This document shows, piece after piece, positions 12,595 to 19,071 of a stretch of 23,631 nt of DNA. Each line of letters starts with the position of its first letter. Within the stretch, counting starts at the first letter, position 1. A program made the position numbers and the translations under genes. The notes under the pieces were generated by a model, which made no database searches, was not told where the DNA came from, and saw only the letters and a list, made by a program, of their open reading frames with translations. This DNA comes from a virus. The stretch spans positions 1 through 23,631 of IMG/VR virus record IMGVR_UViG_3300046001_003526. One strand, given 5' to 3'.

Positions 12595-12987
12595 TTATGT
12601 GTCGTGCGCGACGAATCGCCACCGCTCAATCATCGTCCAACCATCATCCGCGAATGATGGCACACCGCGCTCGATGCGAACTCCGCGAAGCGCGTCGAAG
12701 CCAGATACGGCGATCGGAGTCGAGAACGCCGTCGCGAGGCCGTCCGAGATTGTGTACGCATCGATTCCGTTCTCGTTGCCGTACTGAATCGCGAACTCGA
12801 TCTCCACTTCGTGCCGCGTGATCGCGCCGAAGAATGGAGTCGTCCTCACAGTCGCCGTATAGACGAGAAGAGGAAGATTCGCGTTTGCAGGCGCGGAGTT
12901 GTAGTAGATCCGAGACGCGAGCGCAGTCGCGATCGAGGTCGTCGCATAGAGCCGAGTCTTCACCGCGTCGAGGATTGCTTTGCTCAT
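12595..12987 (-). CDS. Tail terminator / tail completion protein (130 aa)
   Basis: Place and shape match the tail terminator family (DUF3168-like, lambda gpU-like): a helix at the start (ILDAVKTRLYATTSIATAL), the signature-like stretch IYYNSAPANANLPLLVYTA, and beta strands that follow (VEIEFAIQYG), with GWTMIERWRFVA near the end. Such proteins cap the tube and join it to the head. The ATG overlaps the stop of the gp10-like gene. Assignment rests on pattern and order. Confidence 0.7.
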   Translation of the reverse strand: MSKAILDAVKTRLYATTSIATALASRIYYNSAPANANLPLLVYTATVRTTPFFGAITRHEVEIEFAIQYGNENGIDAYTISDGLATAFSTPIAVSGFDALRGVRIERGVPSFADDGWTMIERWRFVAHDT

Positions 12988-13469
12988 GGAGTCCTCGCGA
13001 ATTGCTTCTTGATCGCGATCTCGAAGAATCTCACGGAGATCTTTGATATCTGCGGAAGCGTAGGCTTGATGTAAGGCCGAGGCTTCATTCTTCGAGTTCC
13101 GAATTCGAGCATTGGTGCATATGGAACATTGCTTCCATATCGAAGAACTACCGATCGGCCATCTTCAAAGATATTCGCAAATCCGTCTGGACGATTTCCA
13201 ACTGTCTCGACGCTCCACGAAGCACGAAGGCGATTCGTATTCACCGCAGGAGGTTGTCCCGGAAGCGATGCGCGATGGTAGCCACGCGCTCGGAGATTCC
13301 GACCTTTCGCGCTCCCCTTCGCGACGCGATAGAGGAAACCCATTCCGGGCCGCGAAAGTTGACGGCGAACAAGACGAGAAGAACCGACGAGCGTCGCATT
13401 CATGCCTTCTCGTAAACCGACTCGCATCGTTTCGAGAATCGCGTCGTGGTTGAACTTCGCGCCGCTCAT
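12984..13469 (-). CDS. HK97 gp10-like head-tail/tail component (161 aa)
   Basis: The segment NVPYAPMLEFGTRRMKPRPY followed by IKPTL is the family signature of HK97-gp10-like proteins, found in the neck/tail region. Upstream are a basic helical start (ILETMRVGLREGMNATLVG) and a stretch with YHRASLPGQPPAVNTNRLRA, also common in this family (the ASxPGxPPxxxTGxLR pattern). The usual length is 120-170 residues. It is coupled by 4-base overlaps to both neighbours. Confidence 0.8.
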   Translation of the reverse strand: MSGAKFNHDAILETMRVGLREGMNATLVGSSRLVRRQLSRPGMGFLYRVAKGSAKGRNLRARGYHRASLPGQPPAVNTNRLRASWSVETVGNRPDGFANIFEDGRSVVLRYGSNVPYAPMLEFGTRRMKPRPYIKPTLPQISKISVRFFEIAIKKQFARTP

Positions 13470-13873
13470 TCTTCGACCTGTCCTTGTGCGCCGCCGAGTT
13501 CTGCGTTCGGCTCAACTTCGACGCAATCGACGACCGTCATATTGAGAGCAGCACGTGCGCCAGTCTGACCGAGTTCCGCAGGATTGACTACGCCAGTTAC
13601 GCGCCATTGCCGAGTTGTCAAACTTTCCGAGTCGTGAATCTCGTAGTCGATTCCGATCGAGAGTGCTCCGACGAAGTAGATCGTCGCGGAAGTTCGGCCT
13701 TCGTATCGGCCTTGAATGACTGGCTCGCTTTGCGACGAAGGCTGAATGAATCCAGTCGCCGTAAAGACGCGGCCATACTGACGAGAGATCGATCCGTCTG
13801 ATTCAACCGTGTACGCCGGAAGACGAATGTACAGCGTCATTCCGAACTGATTCACAAGCGTCTCGATGCTCAA
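13466..13873 (-). CDS. Head closure / head-tail joining protein (135 aa)
   Basis: It begins with TTG at 13873 in a TTGA overlap with the connector's stop; GGAGG lies 6 nt upstream and supports it. The fold is beta-rich (TLYIRLPAYTVES, then FTATGFIQPSSQSEPVIQG, then RQWRVTGVVNP), as in the SPP1 gp16 / HK97 gp7-like head closure families. Between gp6-like and gp10-like genes this is the expected protein. The end is acidic and rich in Gly and Gln. Confidence 0.65.
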   Translation of the reverse strand: MSIETLVNQFGMTLYIRLPAYTVESDGSISRQYGRVFTATGFIQPSSQSEPVIQGRYEGRTSATIYFVGALSIGIDYEIHDSESLTTRQWRVTGVVNPAELGQTGARAALNMTVVDCVEVEPNAELGGAQGQVEE

Positions 13874-14685
13874 CGGAGCCTCCGATACGAATCGAGAACC
13901 AACTTCGTCGACGAGTCGAGATCCGACACAGATCGAAGCGAGTACGAGTATCCGCCGAGCGATTCGCTCTGAAGGCTCGGATCGCGCTTCCGCGAGTTGA
14001 AGAGCCTCGATGCCATCTCGATCGTCGTCTGTTGAAGATCGTACGGAATCGTCGCATATCCGCCGGTATAGTCGACAAGGAATCCTCGATACCGATGCAG
14101 CGTCGGCCCGTAGATGATGCCTCGATCGTAGTCGACGGCGTAGTCGGTCAGCGCATCGTTTGGAGCCTCAAGGATCGCGGTCTGTTTCTTGAGGTCGATT
14201 CCTGCGAGTTTCCGCAGATAGTGCGACTTCGTGTTGACGATCGTCGTCGCAGCGAATCCAGTCGTTCCGGAAATCGCCGTAGCCATTTCAGATACCGAAT
14301 CATGGCTTCCGAATGCGAGCGTCGTCGAATGCTCCTGCCCGTTCGAAGCCACGCGGAAAAGATGGATGTGCTCTCCATTCACCGAGATCGTCGAGACGAT
14401 ATCGCTCGCGAGATTCGAGACGACCGAAAGCACGTTGTCGCCGCCGACTCCGACGAAGCGCACGTTCTCGACTGGATTGTGCTTCAGCGCGACTCGATCG
14501 GCTCCGTATGTATCGTGCCACTCGTAGTACCGCTGCGAGACAAAGTTTCGAGCGCAGTATCGTTGAATGAAGTCACTCGCTCGATCGATCAGACTCTCCA
14601 TCAGCGCATCGTCGGTCGTCGTCGTCACGCCGAGATATGCCTTCAGGCTGACTAGTGTCGTGAGCGAGTTCGTTGCTACTGCCAT
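13870..14685 (-). CDS. gp6-like head-tail connector (271 aa)
   Basis: The N-terminal part (LTTLVSLKAYLGVTTTTDDA, then LIDRASDFIQRYCARNF) is the opening of the HK97 gp6/SPP1 gp15 connector family, which forms the ring beneath the portal. The end (YDLQQTTIEMASRLFNSRKR then GYSYSLRSV) is also family-like. Between, residues about 85-190 are an insertion with NGEHIHLFRVA and a Ser/Thr-rich stretch, making it longer than the usual 100-200 residues; it may be exposed. AAGGAGAGCCG precedes the ATG at 14685. Confidence 0.8.
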   Translation of the reverse strand: MAVATNSLTTLVSLKAYLGVTTTTDDALMESLIDRASDFIQRYCARNFVSQRYYEWHDTYGADRVALKHNPVENVRFVGVGGDNVLSVVSNLASDIVSTISVNGEHIHLFRVASNGQEHSTTLAFGSHDSVSEMATAISGTTGFAATTIVNTKSHYLRKLAGIDLKKQTAILEAPNDALTDYAVDYDRGIIYGPTLHRYRGFLVDYTGGYATIPYDLQQTTIEMASRLFNSRKRDPSLQSESLGGYSYSLRSVSDLDSSTKLVLDSYRRLR

Positions 14686-14902
14686 CGGCTCTCCTTGCCT
14701 TCTTCTTCGGCGTTTGATTCAGTCGAGTCGAATCCACAAAGAGCGGAGCAGGCTCGATCGCGTGTCTTGCGTATCCCTTTGAGACGAGAGTCTTCGCTGC
14801 TTCGTGCGAGACGTTGACGATCGTTCCCGCTCGAAGATCTCGTCGGCCTACGCCGTCGACGTGAATCGCGCAATTTCGGAGAACGATTAGAAGGTCATGC
14901 AT
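14573..14902 (-). CDS. Small head-region protein with long 3' overlap (109 aa)
   Basis: The first 70 residues look real: LLIVLRNCAIHVDGVGRRDL, then RAGTIVNVSHEAAKTLVSKG, then a Lys/Arg-rich stretch (PKKKARR). From there the frame passes into the connector gene for 113 bases in a different frame, giving a hydrophilic end (SRRDDDDRRC) that does not look conserved. The start overlaps the glycosyltransferase stop by 16 bases, with CGGGAGACC upstream. Either the overlap is real or a stop codon near the connector start was lost. The function is unknown. Confidence 0.55.
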   Translation of the reverse strand: MHDLLIVLRNCAIHVDGVGRRDLRAGTIVNVSHEAAKTLVSKGYARHAIEPAPLFVDSTRLNQTPKKKARRADGSSNELAHDTSQPEGISRRDDDDRRCADGESDRSSE

Positions 14903-15936
14903 TCGATCGGTCTCCCGTCTTCATGGTATTTCGAGAGATATTGCGTGATCGCGCGGCAGTCTTCCGCAGGCCACGTCACGACGTTCTGAAGATGACCGAT
15001 GCGAACTCGCGGACAGAGGCAGATCTTCTTTCCTGCTTCGCGGAGACGATTCCAGAAGAAGATATCGTCATCGACGCGGCCTTCTCCCCAAGTGCCTTCT
15101 TTGTTCGGAACGCCGAGGAAGAGAGGACGAGCGAGATCTCGAAGCGAATCGAGTCTAATCAGCGTAAGACCGAAATGTCCCGTGTTCATTTCGAGCGCGT
15201 CCGTGTAGAGCCGATCTTCCGTCATCTCCCTGAGAAGCGTTCCGTCGTCGTTCTTGATCGAGAAGAGCGGAAGATCTTTATCTCGTCCGATCTGAAGCGG
15301 ACAGAGCGCGTCGACATCAGGTCGCGTCTCCATCACTTGCCAGAGACGAATAATGTCTTCCGCGTCAAAGATCGAATCGTAGTCGACCGTCAGAACGTAC
15401 TTGATGCCTTCCATCGTGAGGCAAGTATCAATCAAGCGTTCGAGGCATTGACCCCAGAAAACTCCGGTTGATCGCGAGACGTTGAATCCTAGTTTGGCCG
15501 ACGCTTGATGCAATTCATTTTGCGTGTCCGTCCAACAAACGCGAGGAAGCGACATGATGCAATGGATGTCCTTCATCGGGAAAGACGGACTAGGCCGCGA
15601 GTACTTGCGAGCGACGACGGAAATCTTCGTCTTCGTCTCGTTCCAAGCCCAACCATTCTTGCCGCGCGAGATCTCGAAGCCTGCGAGATTCAGAACGCGC
15701 GAGAGTTTCTCGCGATTCCAAAGCGACTTCGCGCCATCGCCGATCAGCATCTTTTCCGTCTCTGGCTCGCCTTCGTTGTAGGCTTTCAAGACTCCATCTA
15801 GATCAGGAACTTCGAGCCGGAGTTCTGCTCCGTCTTTGAGTTGCGATGCGATCGAGCGAAGCCAAGGAATCGCGTCCTCTGTGCGGATCTGCGTCAAGCC
15901 CGAGCCGATGTCGGCTCCGTCCTTCAGTTCTTCCAT
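14887..15936 (-). CDS. Methyltransferase-remnant / glycosyltransferase fusion (349 aa)
   Basis: Residues about 10-110 look like the second half of a class I methyltransferase: DIGSG at 10-14 could be a leftover of motif I, then PWLRSIASQLKDGAELRLEV, and LSRVLNLAGFEI. The SAM-binding half is mostly missing, so activity is doubtful. Residues about 120-349 resemble a GT-A glycosyltransferase of family-2 type: CIMSLPRVCWTD, VLTVDYDSIFDAEDI (a DxD metal motif), NTGHFGLTLIR, VDDDIFFWNRLREAG and RIGHLQ (possible metal-binding His). It would add sugar from a nucleotide donor, perhaps to capsid or tail proteins, as it lies among them. AAGGAGACATC precedes the ATG. Confidence 0.7.
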   Translation of the reverse strand: MEELKDGADIGSGLTQIRTEDAIPWLRSIASQLKDGAELRLEVPDLDGVLKAYNEGEPETEKMLIGDGAKSLWNREKLSRVLNLAGFEISRGKNGWAWNETKTKISVVARKYSRPSPSFPMKDIHCIMSLPRVCWTDTQNELHQASAKLGFNVSRSTGVFWGQCLERLIDTCLTMEGIKYVLTVDYDSIFDAEDIIRLWQVMETRPDVDALCPLQIGRDKDLPLFSIKNDDGTLLREMTEDRLYTDALEMNTGHFGLTLIRLDSLRDLARPLFLGVPNKEGTWGEGRVDDDIFFWNRLREAGKKICLCPRVRIGHLQNVVTWPAEDCRAITQYLSKYHEDGRPIECMTF

Positions 15937-15971
15937 GATGTCTCCTTGCCGTGAGGCTCTGGAATGATAGA

Positions 15972-15996
15972 GGGGAGGCGGATTTGCCGCCTCCCC
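15972..15996 (-). terminator. 10-bp GC-rich hairpin between head genes
   Basis: GGGGAGGCGG and its exact complement close a five-base loop (CAAAT on the transcribed strand). It lies 24 bases after the stop of the 137-aa gene. TCTATCATT follows, with no real T run, so it may only weaken transcription or stabilise the RNA 3' end, letting the capsid-side genes be made in greater amounts than those further left. Confidence 0.55.
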
Positions 15997-16019
15997 ACCG
16001 GAAAAAGAAAGAGGCTCGT

Positions 16020-16433
16020 TCAGGAGATGACGTAGTTCGCTGCGCCAGTCTCAGCGACGGTCGTGATTCCGTCGATCGGATCAAGAAGCATCGCGTTGAG
16101 TTGACCTCGGCCAGAGGTCGCGTGTTCGATCGTGGCCTTGAGATATCGCTTTCGACCTGCGAGATTCACATCCCAAACGACCTTCGGACGAGTCGTGAGA
16201 TTTGTCGTCGTTGCGAGCGTGTAGTCAGTTGCGAGAACGATGCCTCGAATCGCTTCCCAAGTCGAATTGTCGTCTGACTGCTCAAGTTTGCAGTTCGTCG
16301 TCGGTGCGCCAGTCGATGAGGATGAAAAGGCGATACGCGCAAAGCGGAAGCCTTGCGTGTCGACTGATGCCGTGAGTGTCGATGCGCTCGCCTCAGAAAG
16401 AACGACCGAGCGCATATTTTGAGAGTTTTTCAT
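16020..16433 (-). CDS. Small capsid-associated protein, paralogue B (137 aa)
   Basis: It is chosen to start at 16433 because GGAGGACAG precedes that ATG; a longer frame would run into the hairpin. It is beta-rich and shares an order of motifs with the 145-aa neighbour: TQGFRFARIAFSSSS against TLGFSYASIAFVDGT, VVWDVNLAGRKRYLKATIEH against VVYNVDLRGRKRYLKVQASA, and a similar end. The two are therefore duplicates. Placed directly after the major capsid gene, they may be decoration or fibre-like head proteins; direct evidence is lacking. Confidence 0.7.
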   Translation of the reverse strand: MKNSQNMRSVVLSEASASTLTASVDTQGFRFARIAFSSSSTGAPTTNCKLEQSDDNSTWEAIRGIVLATDYTLATTTNLTTRPKVVWDVNLAGRKRYLKATIEHATSGRGQLNAMLLDPIDGITTVAETGAANYVIS

Positions 16434-16447
16434 CTGTCCTCCAAAGA

Positions 16448-16473
16448 GAGAGGGGAGGTTTCCCTCCCCTCTC
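16448..16473 (-). promoter_or_regulatory. 11-bp hairpin with GAAA tetraloop
   Basis: GAGAGGGGAGG and its perfect complement close a GAAA loop (GNRA) on the transcribed strand. It sits between the two paralogous genes, followed by TTTGGAGGACAG, the ribosome site of the 137-aa gene. It may act as a weak terminator (three T only), a processing site, or a stabiliser that sets the ratio of the two proteins. Confidence 0.7.
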
Positions 16474-16493
16474 ATGGATCAGCGGTTCATCGA

Positions 16494-16931
16494 TCAACTT
16501 GCAACGACTGCGCCTGCGCCGATTTCCGCAGCGGTCACGCGACCATCTGCAGGATTCGTGAGAGTGCAAACGAGTGCGCCCGTCGTCATCGCGCCGCCTG
16601 CCGATGCCTGAACCTTCAGGTATCGCTTGCGGCCTCGGAGGTCGACGTTGTAGACGACCTTCGCGACGTTGGTCGCAACTGCCGCGCTCGATGGAGTCCA
16701 GTCCGTTCCAGGAACGAAGCCAGAAATCGCAGCGTGGCCGGAGCCTGCCGTGTCGCTGTGTTGAATGTACTGATTCGTGAGAACGGTCGAAAGGCCGTGA
16801 GTAGTCGGAGAGGTTCCGTCGACGAAGGCAATCGATGCGTATGAGAATCCGAGCGTGTCGAATTCTGCGGTCAAGAGGCCTGCGGCAGTCGCCGCGCCTG
16901 CGACGGTAATGATCTTGTAATTCGCTTTCAT
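16494..16931 (-). CDS. Small capsid-associated protein, paralogue A (145 aa)
   Basis: The ATG at 16931 follows AGGAGAAAGCACAC and lies 20 bases after the major capsid stop. It is predicted all beta with Ala/Gly/Thr-rich turns (AAGLLTAEFDTLGFSYASIA, then GRKRYLKVQASAGG). It resembles the 137-aa gene next to it. Its position suggests a head decoration protein made in amounts close to the capsid protein. The fold alone does not prove this. Confidence 0.7.
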   Translation of the reverse strand: MKANYKIITVAGAATAAGLLTAEFDTLGFSYASIAFVDGTSPTTHGLSTVLTNQYIQHSDTAGSGHAAISGFVPGTDWTPSSAAVATNVAKVVYNVDLRGRKRYLKVQASAGGAMTTGALVCTLTNPADGRVTAAEIGAGAVVAS

Positions 16932-16950
16932 GTGTGCTTTCTCCTATGGA

Positions 16951-18315
16951 TCAGAAGGTGAACTTGATGATGCCACCAGTTGCGGACGACGATCCGACGT
17001 TCGCGCACACGATGTCGACGCGCTCGGTTCCACGAACGACGCGCTCGTCTTGTTCGAAGGCGTTGAGAGCCGAATCGCTGAACGCGATCGAGGTCGCGCG
17101 GCGATCGCCGAGGTAGCAGGCTTGCGAGAGGTCGCCGATGTAGGCAACGACCGAATCGCCAGTCGTTGGCGTGTACGGAATGACTTGGGTGAATTCGACT
17201 GGAGTTCCGAAGAACTTCGGAGTCGCAATGCCATTCACGATTTCGCTCGCGGTCGTGCCACCTGCGGCAAACGCGAGACGCTCGAATACCGCGTGATAGG
17301 TCGACTTGTTGCAGAAGATCTTCACGTTGTTTCGTTGGAACGCCCAAGCAGGAAGCAATGCAAACGCCGTCGAAACTTGAGCCGACGTGATGTTTGAATA
17401 GTTCGTCGCCGCGCCGGAGTCGCTGACTTGATAGGTCGCGTTCGAGAGCGCAGTTGCGAGGCCGACCACGCCGCCGTATGTCGACGTGCCGTCGCCGTTG
17501 AAGCCTGCGTCGTCTTCCTTGAAGGCGAACTGGTACGCGATTTCATTCGCGACATCGCTCGCGAGGTCGATGATCGAGTCTTCGAGGAGTTCATTCGAGA
17601 CGGTCGTCAGCGCGGTCAACTTCTTCGCGACGAGTTGCACGTTGTCGAAGCCCATCGTCGACTCGGTCGCGGCGATCGCTTCGCCGACCCAGAACGCCGT
17701 GAGGCCCGTATTCTTGCGAGGGATGCGGAGCGTGTCCGAGGTCATGCGGTAGATCTTCGCGTTGCGACGGAAGACACCGTACTGCTCGCGAAGCGTGACG
17801 AGTTCAGCGGCCATCTCGTCAGGAACGAGGAAGCCACCTTGCGAGTTCACGCCTTCGGTATGAGCCTTGATCGCGATACCGAAGTTCTTGCAATTCTCGA
17901 CCGACTTCTTGTGGCCGAGAGTTGCGAGACACCACGTGCCGAACTTCCAAGCCATCTCCTTCGAGGAGAAAGCCTTGCGGCCTGCGCTGTACACGCGAGC
18001 GCGTTCCCATGGCTTGTCGTCGACGTTGGCGACTGCCGAGAGGCCGCGCGGCATCGCATCAAGACGCGAAGCGACTTCGCGACGGATCGACTTCGAGATC
18101 TGTTCCTTCTCCTGATCGCTCATCGCGTCAGTCTCCGGAGCAGCGGCGGCGATGGTCACATCGAGCATCTCTGGATCAACCGCCATGCCTTCGGCATCGG
18201 TGATCATGTAGCCTTCGAGGATGAGTTTCTTTTGCATTGCCACGCCGTCAGCACCCTTGATGCGAGCGGCCTTCTCAAGCGCGTTCTTGAACTGATCGAG
18301 ATTCATCGTCTTCAT
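16951..18315 (-). CDS. HK97-type major capsid protein (454 aa)
   Basis: It builds the icosahedral shell. The first ~110 residues are helical and charged (MDQFKNALEK-like opening, then KEQISKSIRREVASRL), consistent with the delta (scaffold) domain removed by the protease. The core starts near TEGVNSQGGFLVPDEMAAEL (about 150), followed by VFRRNAKIYRMTSDTLRIPR, AFWVGEAIAATEST (the E-loop-following pattern), KLTALTTVSNELLEDS and, near the end, SDSALNAFEQDERVVRGTER. These are family hallmarks. The start at 18315 follows GAAAGGTACAGAC; a frame extension 20 codons upstream lies in the intergenic part. Confidence 0.92.
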   Translation of the reverse strand: MKTMNLDQFKNALEKAARIKGADGVAMQKKLILEGYMITDAEGMAVDPEMLDVTIAAAAPETDAMSDQEKEQISKSIRREVASRLDAMPRGLSAVANVDDKPWERARVYSAGRKAFSSKEMAWKFGTWCLATLGHKKSVENCKNFGIAIKAHTEGVNSQGGFLVPDEMAAELVTLREQYGVFRRNAKIYRMTSDTLRIPRKNTGLTAFWVGEAIAATESTMGFDNVQLVAKKLTALTTVSNELLEDSIIDLASDVANEIAYQFAFKEDDAGFNGDGTSTYGGVVGLATALSNATYQVSDSGAATNYSNITSAQVSTAFALLPAWAFQRNNVKIFCNKSTYHAVFERLAFAAGGTTASEIVNGIATPKFFGTPVEFTQVIPYTPTTGDSVVAYIGDLSQACYLGDRRATSIAFSDSALNAFEQDERVVRGTERVDIVCANVGSSSATGGIIKFTF

Positions 18316-18402
18316 GTCTGTACCTTTCGAATTCAAAGAAACAACTCTTCTCTTCCGAGCGAGGCCGCGTTTCAAGCGAAGTGCCGTGAGCGTTGCCGAA
18401 CG

Positions 18403-19071
18403 TCAGAGCCAGAGTCGACCGCGAGCGCGAGCAATTTCGCGCTCTACGGTTTCAGAAAGCATGATCGACCGCGCCGCCTTTGTAGATGAGTGCGCCGGAA
18501 TCGAAATAGAAACGACCGTGCGCTTCGGAGGCTCGATTCCAAACCATTTCCGCGCGGAAGCAGGCGAGCAAATGCCTTTCTTCACCGCCGTGATGAGTGC
18601 TTCTGGATTCGCCTGCAATGGAGCGAGCGAGACTTCGAGCAACTTCCACCGCGAGTAGATCGTCTTCACATCCTCGCCGTATTTCTTCTTGTCGATGTCC
18701 GTCGCGCGGCGCACTCCTCCGGCCTCCGGCACATATCCGACCGAGACTGCGCGAACGATGCCTTGACCGACGAGAGCGGCGGCGACCTCTGGAAAGAAGT
18801 CGCCAGAGTATCCGTCAGGCCGCTTCGCGAAGACGAAGTCGCCGACGATGTCGCGCTCTCGACGCTTGAGTCCGACCGTCGTTCCGACTGGCTCGGCGTA
18901 GTCGTGATTCCAGAAGAGCGTCGGATTCTGCTCGAACTCCTTCGAGTTCATTCCCGCAGGAATCAGAACCTCGCCGTCGCGATCGAGCGTCTCTGCCGTG
19001 ATGATTGCGGTAAATCCCTTCGCCGTCGAAGTGAGTTCCGCGCCAAGTGCCTTCCGCTTGAGATCGTTCAT
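18403..19071 (-). CDS. HK97-family prohead protease (222 aa)
   Basis: A serine protease that trims the capsid delta domain and activates head maturation. His56 (FWNHDY) and Ser110 (IVRAVSVGY) are in their usual places; Glu146 (LLEVSLAP) lies where the third conserved acidic position is expected. The start GFTAIITAETLDRDGEVLIP is typical of the family, and the length is usual. It overlaps the portal-MuF stop by 4 bases and is followed by the capsid gene after 87 bases. Confidence 0.9.
   Translation of the reverse strand: MNDLKRKALGAELTSTAKGFTAIITAETLDRDGEVLIPAGMNSKEFEQNPTLFWNHDYAEPVGTTVGLKRRERDIVGDFVFAKRPDGYSGDFFPEVAAALVGQGIVRAVSVGYVPEAGGVRRATDIDKKKYGEDVKTIYSRWKLLEVSLAPLQANPEALITAVKKGICSPASARKWFGIEPPKRTVVSISIPAHSSTKAARSIMLSETVEREIARARGRLWL

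Noticed and set aside
17428-18489. Long plus-strand open frame opposite the major capsid gene
   Set aside because: The minus strand encodes an unmistakable HK97 capsid protein here; the opposite frame is low-information and has no ribosome site in context.
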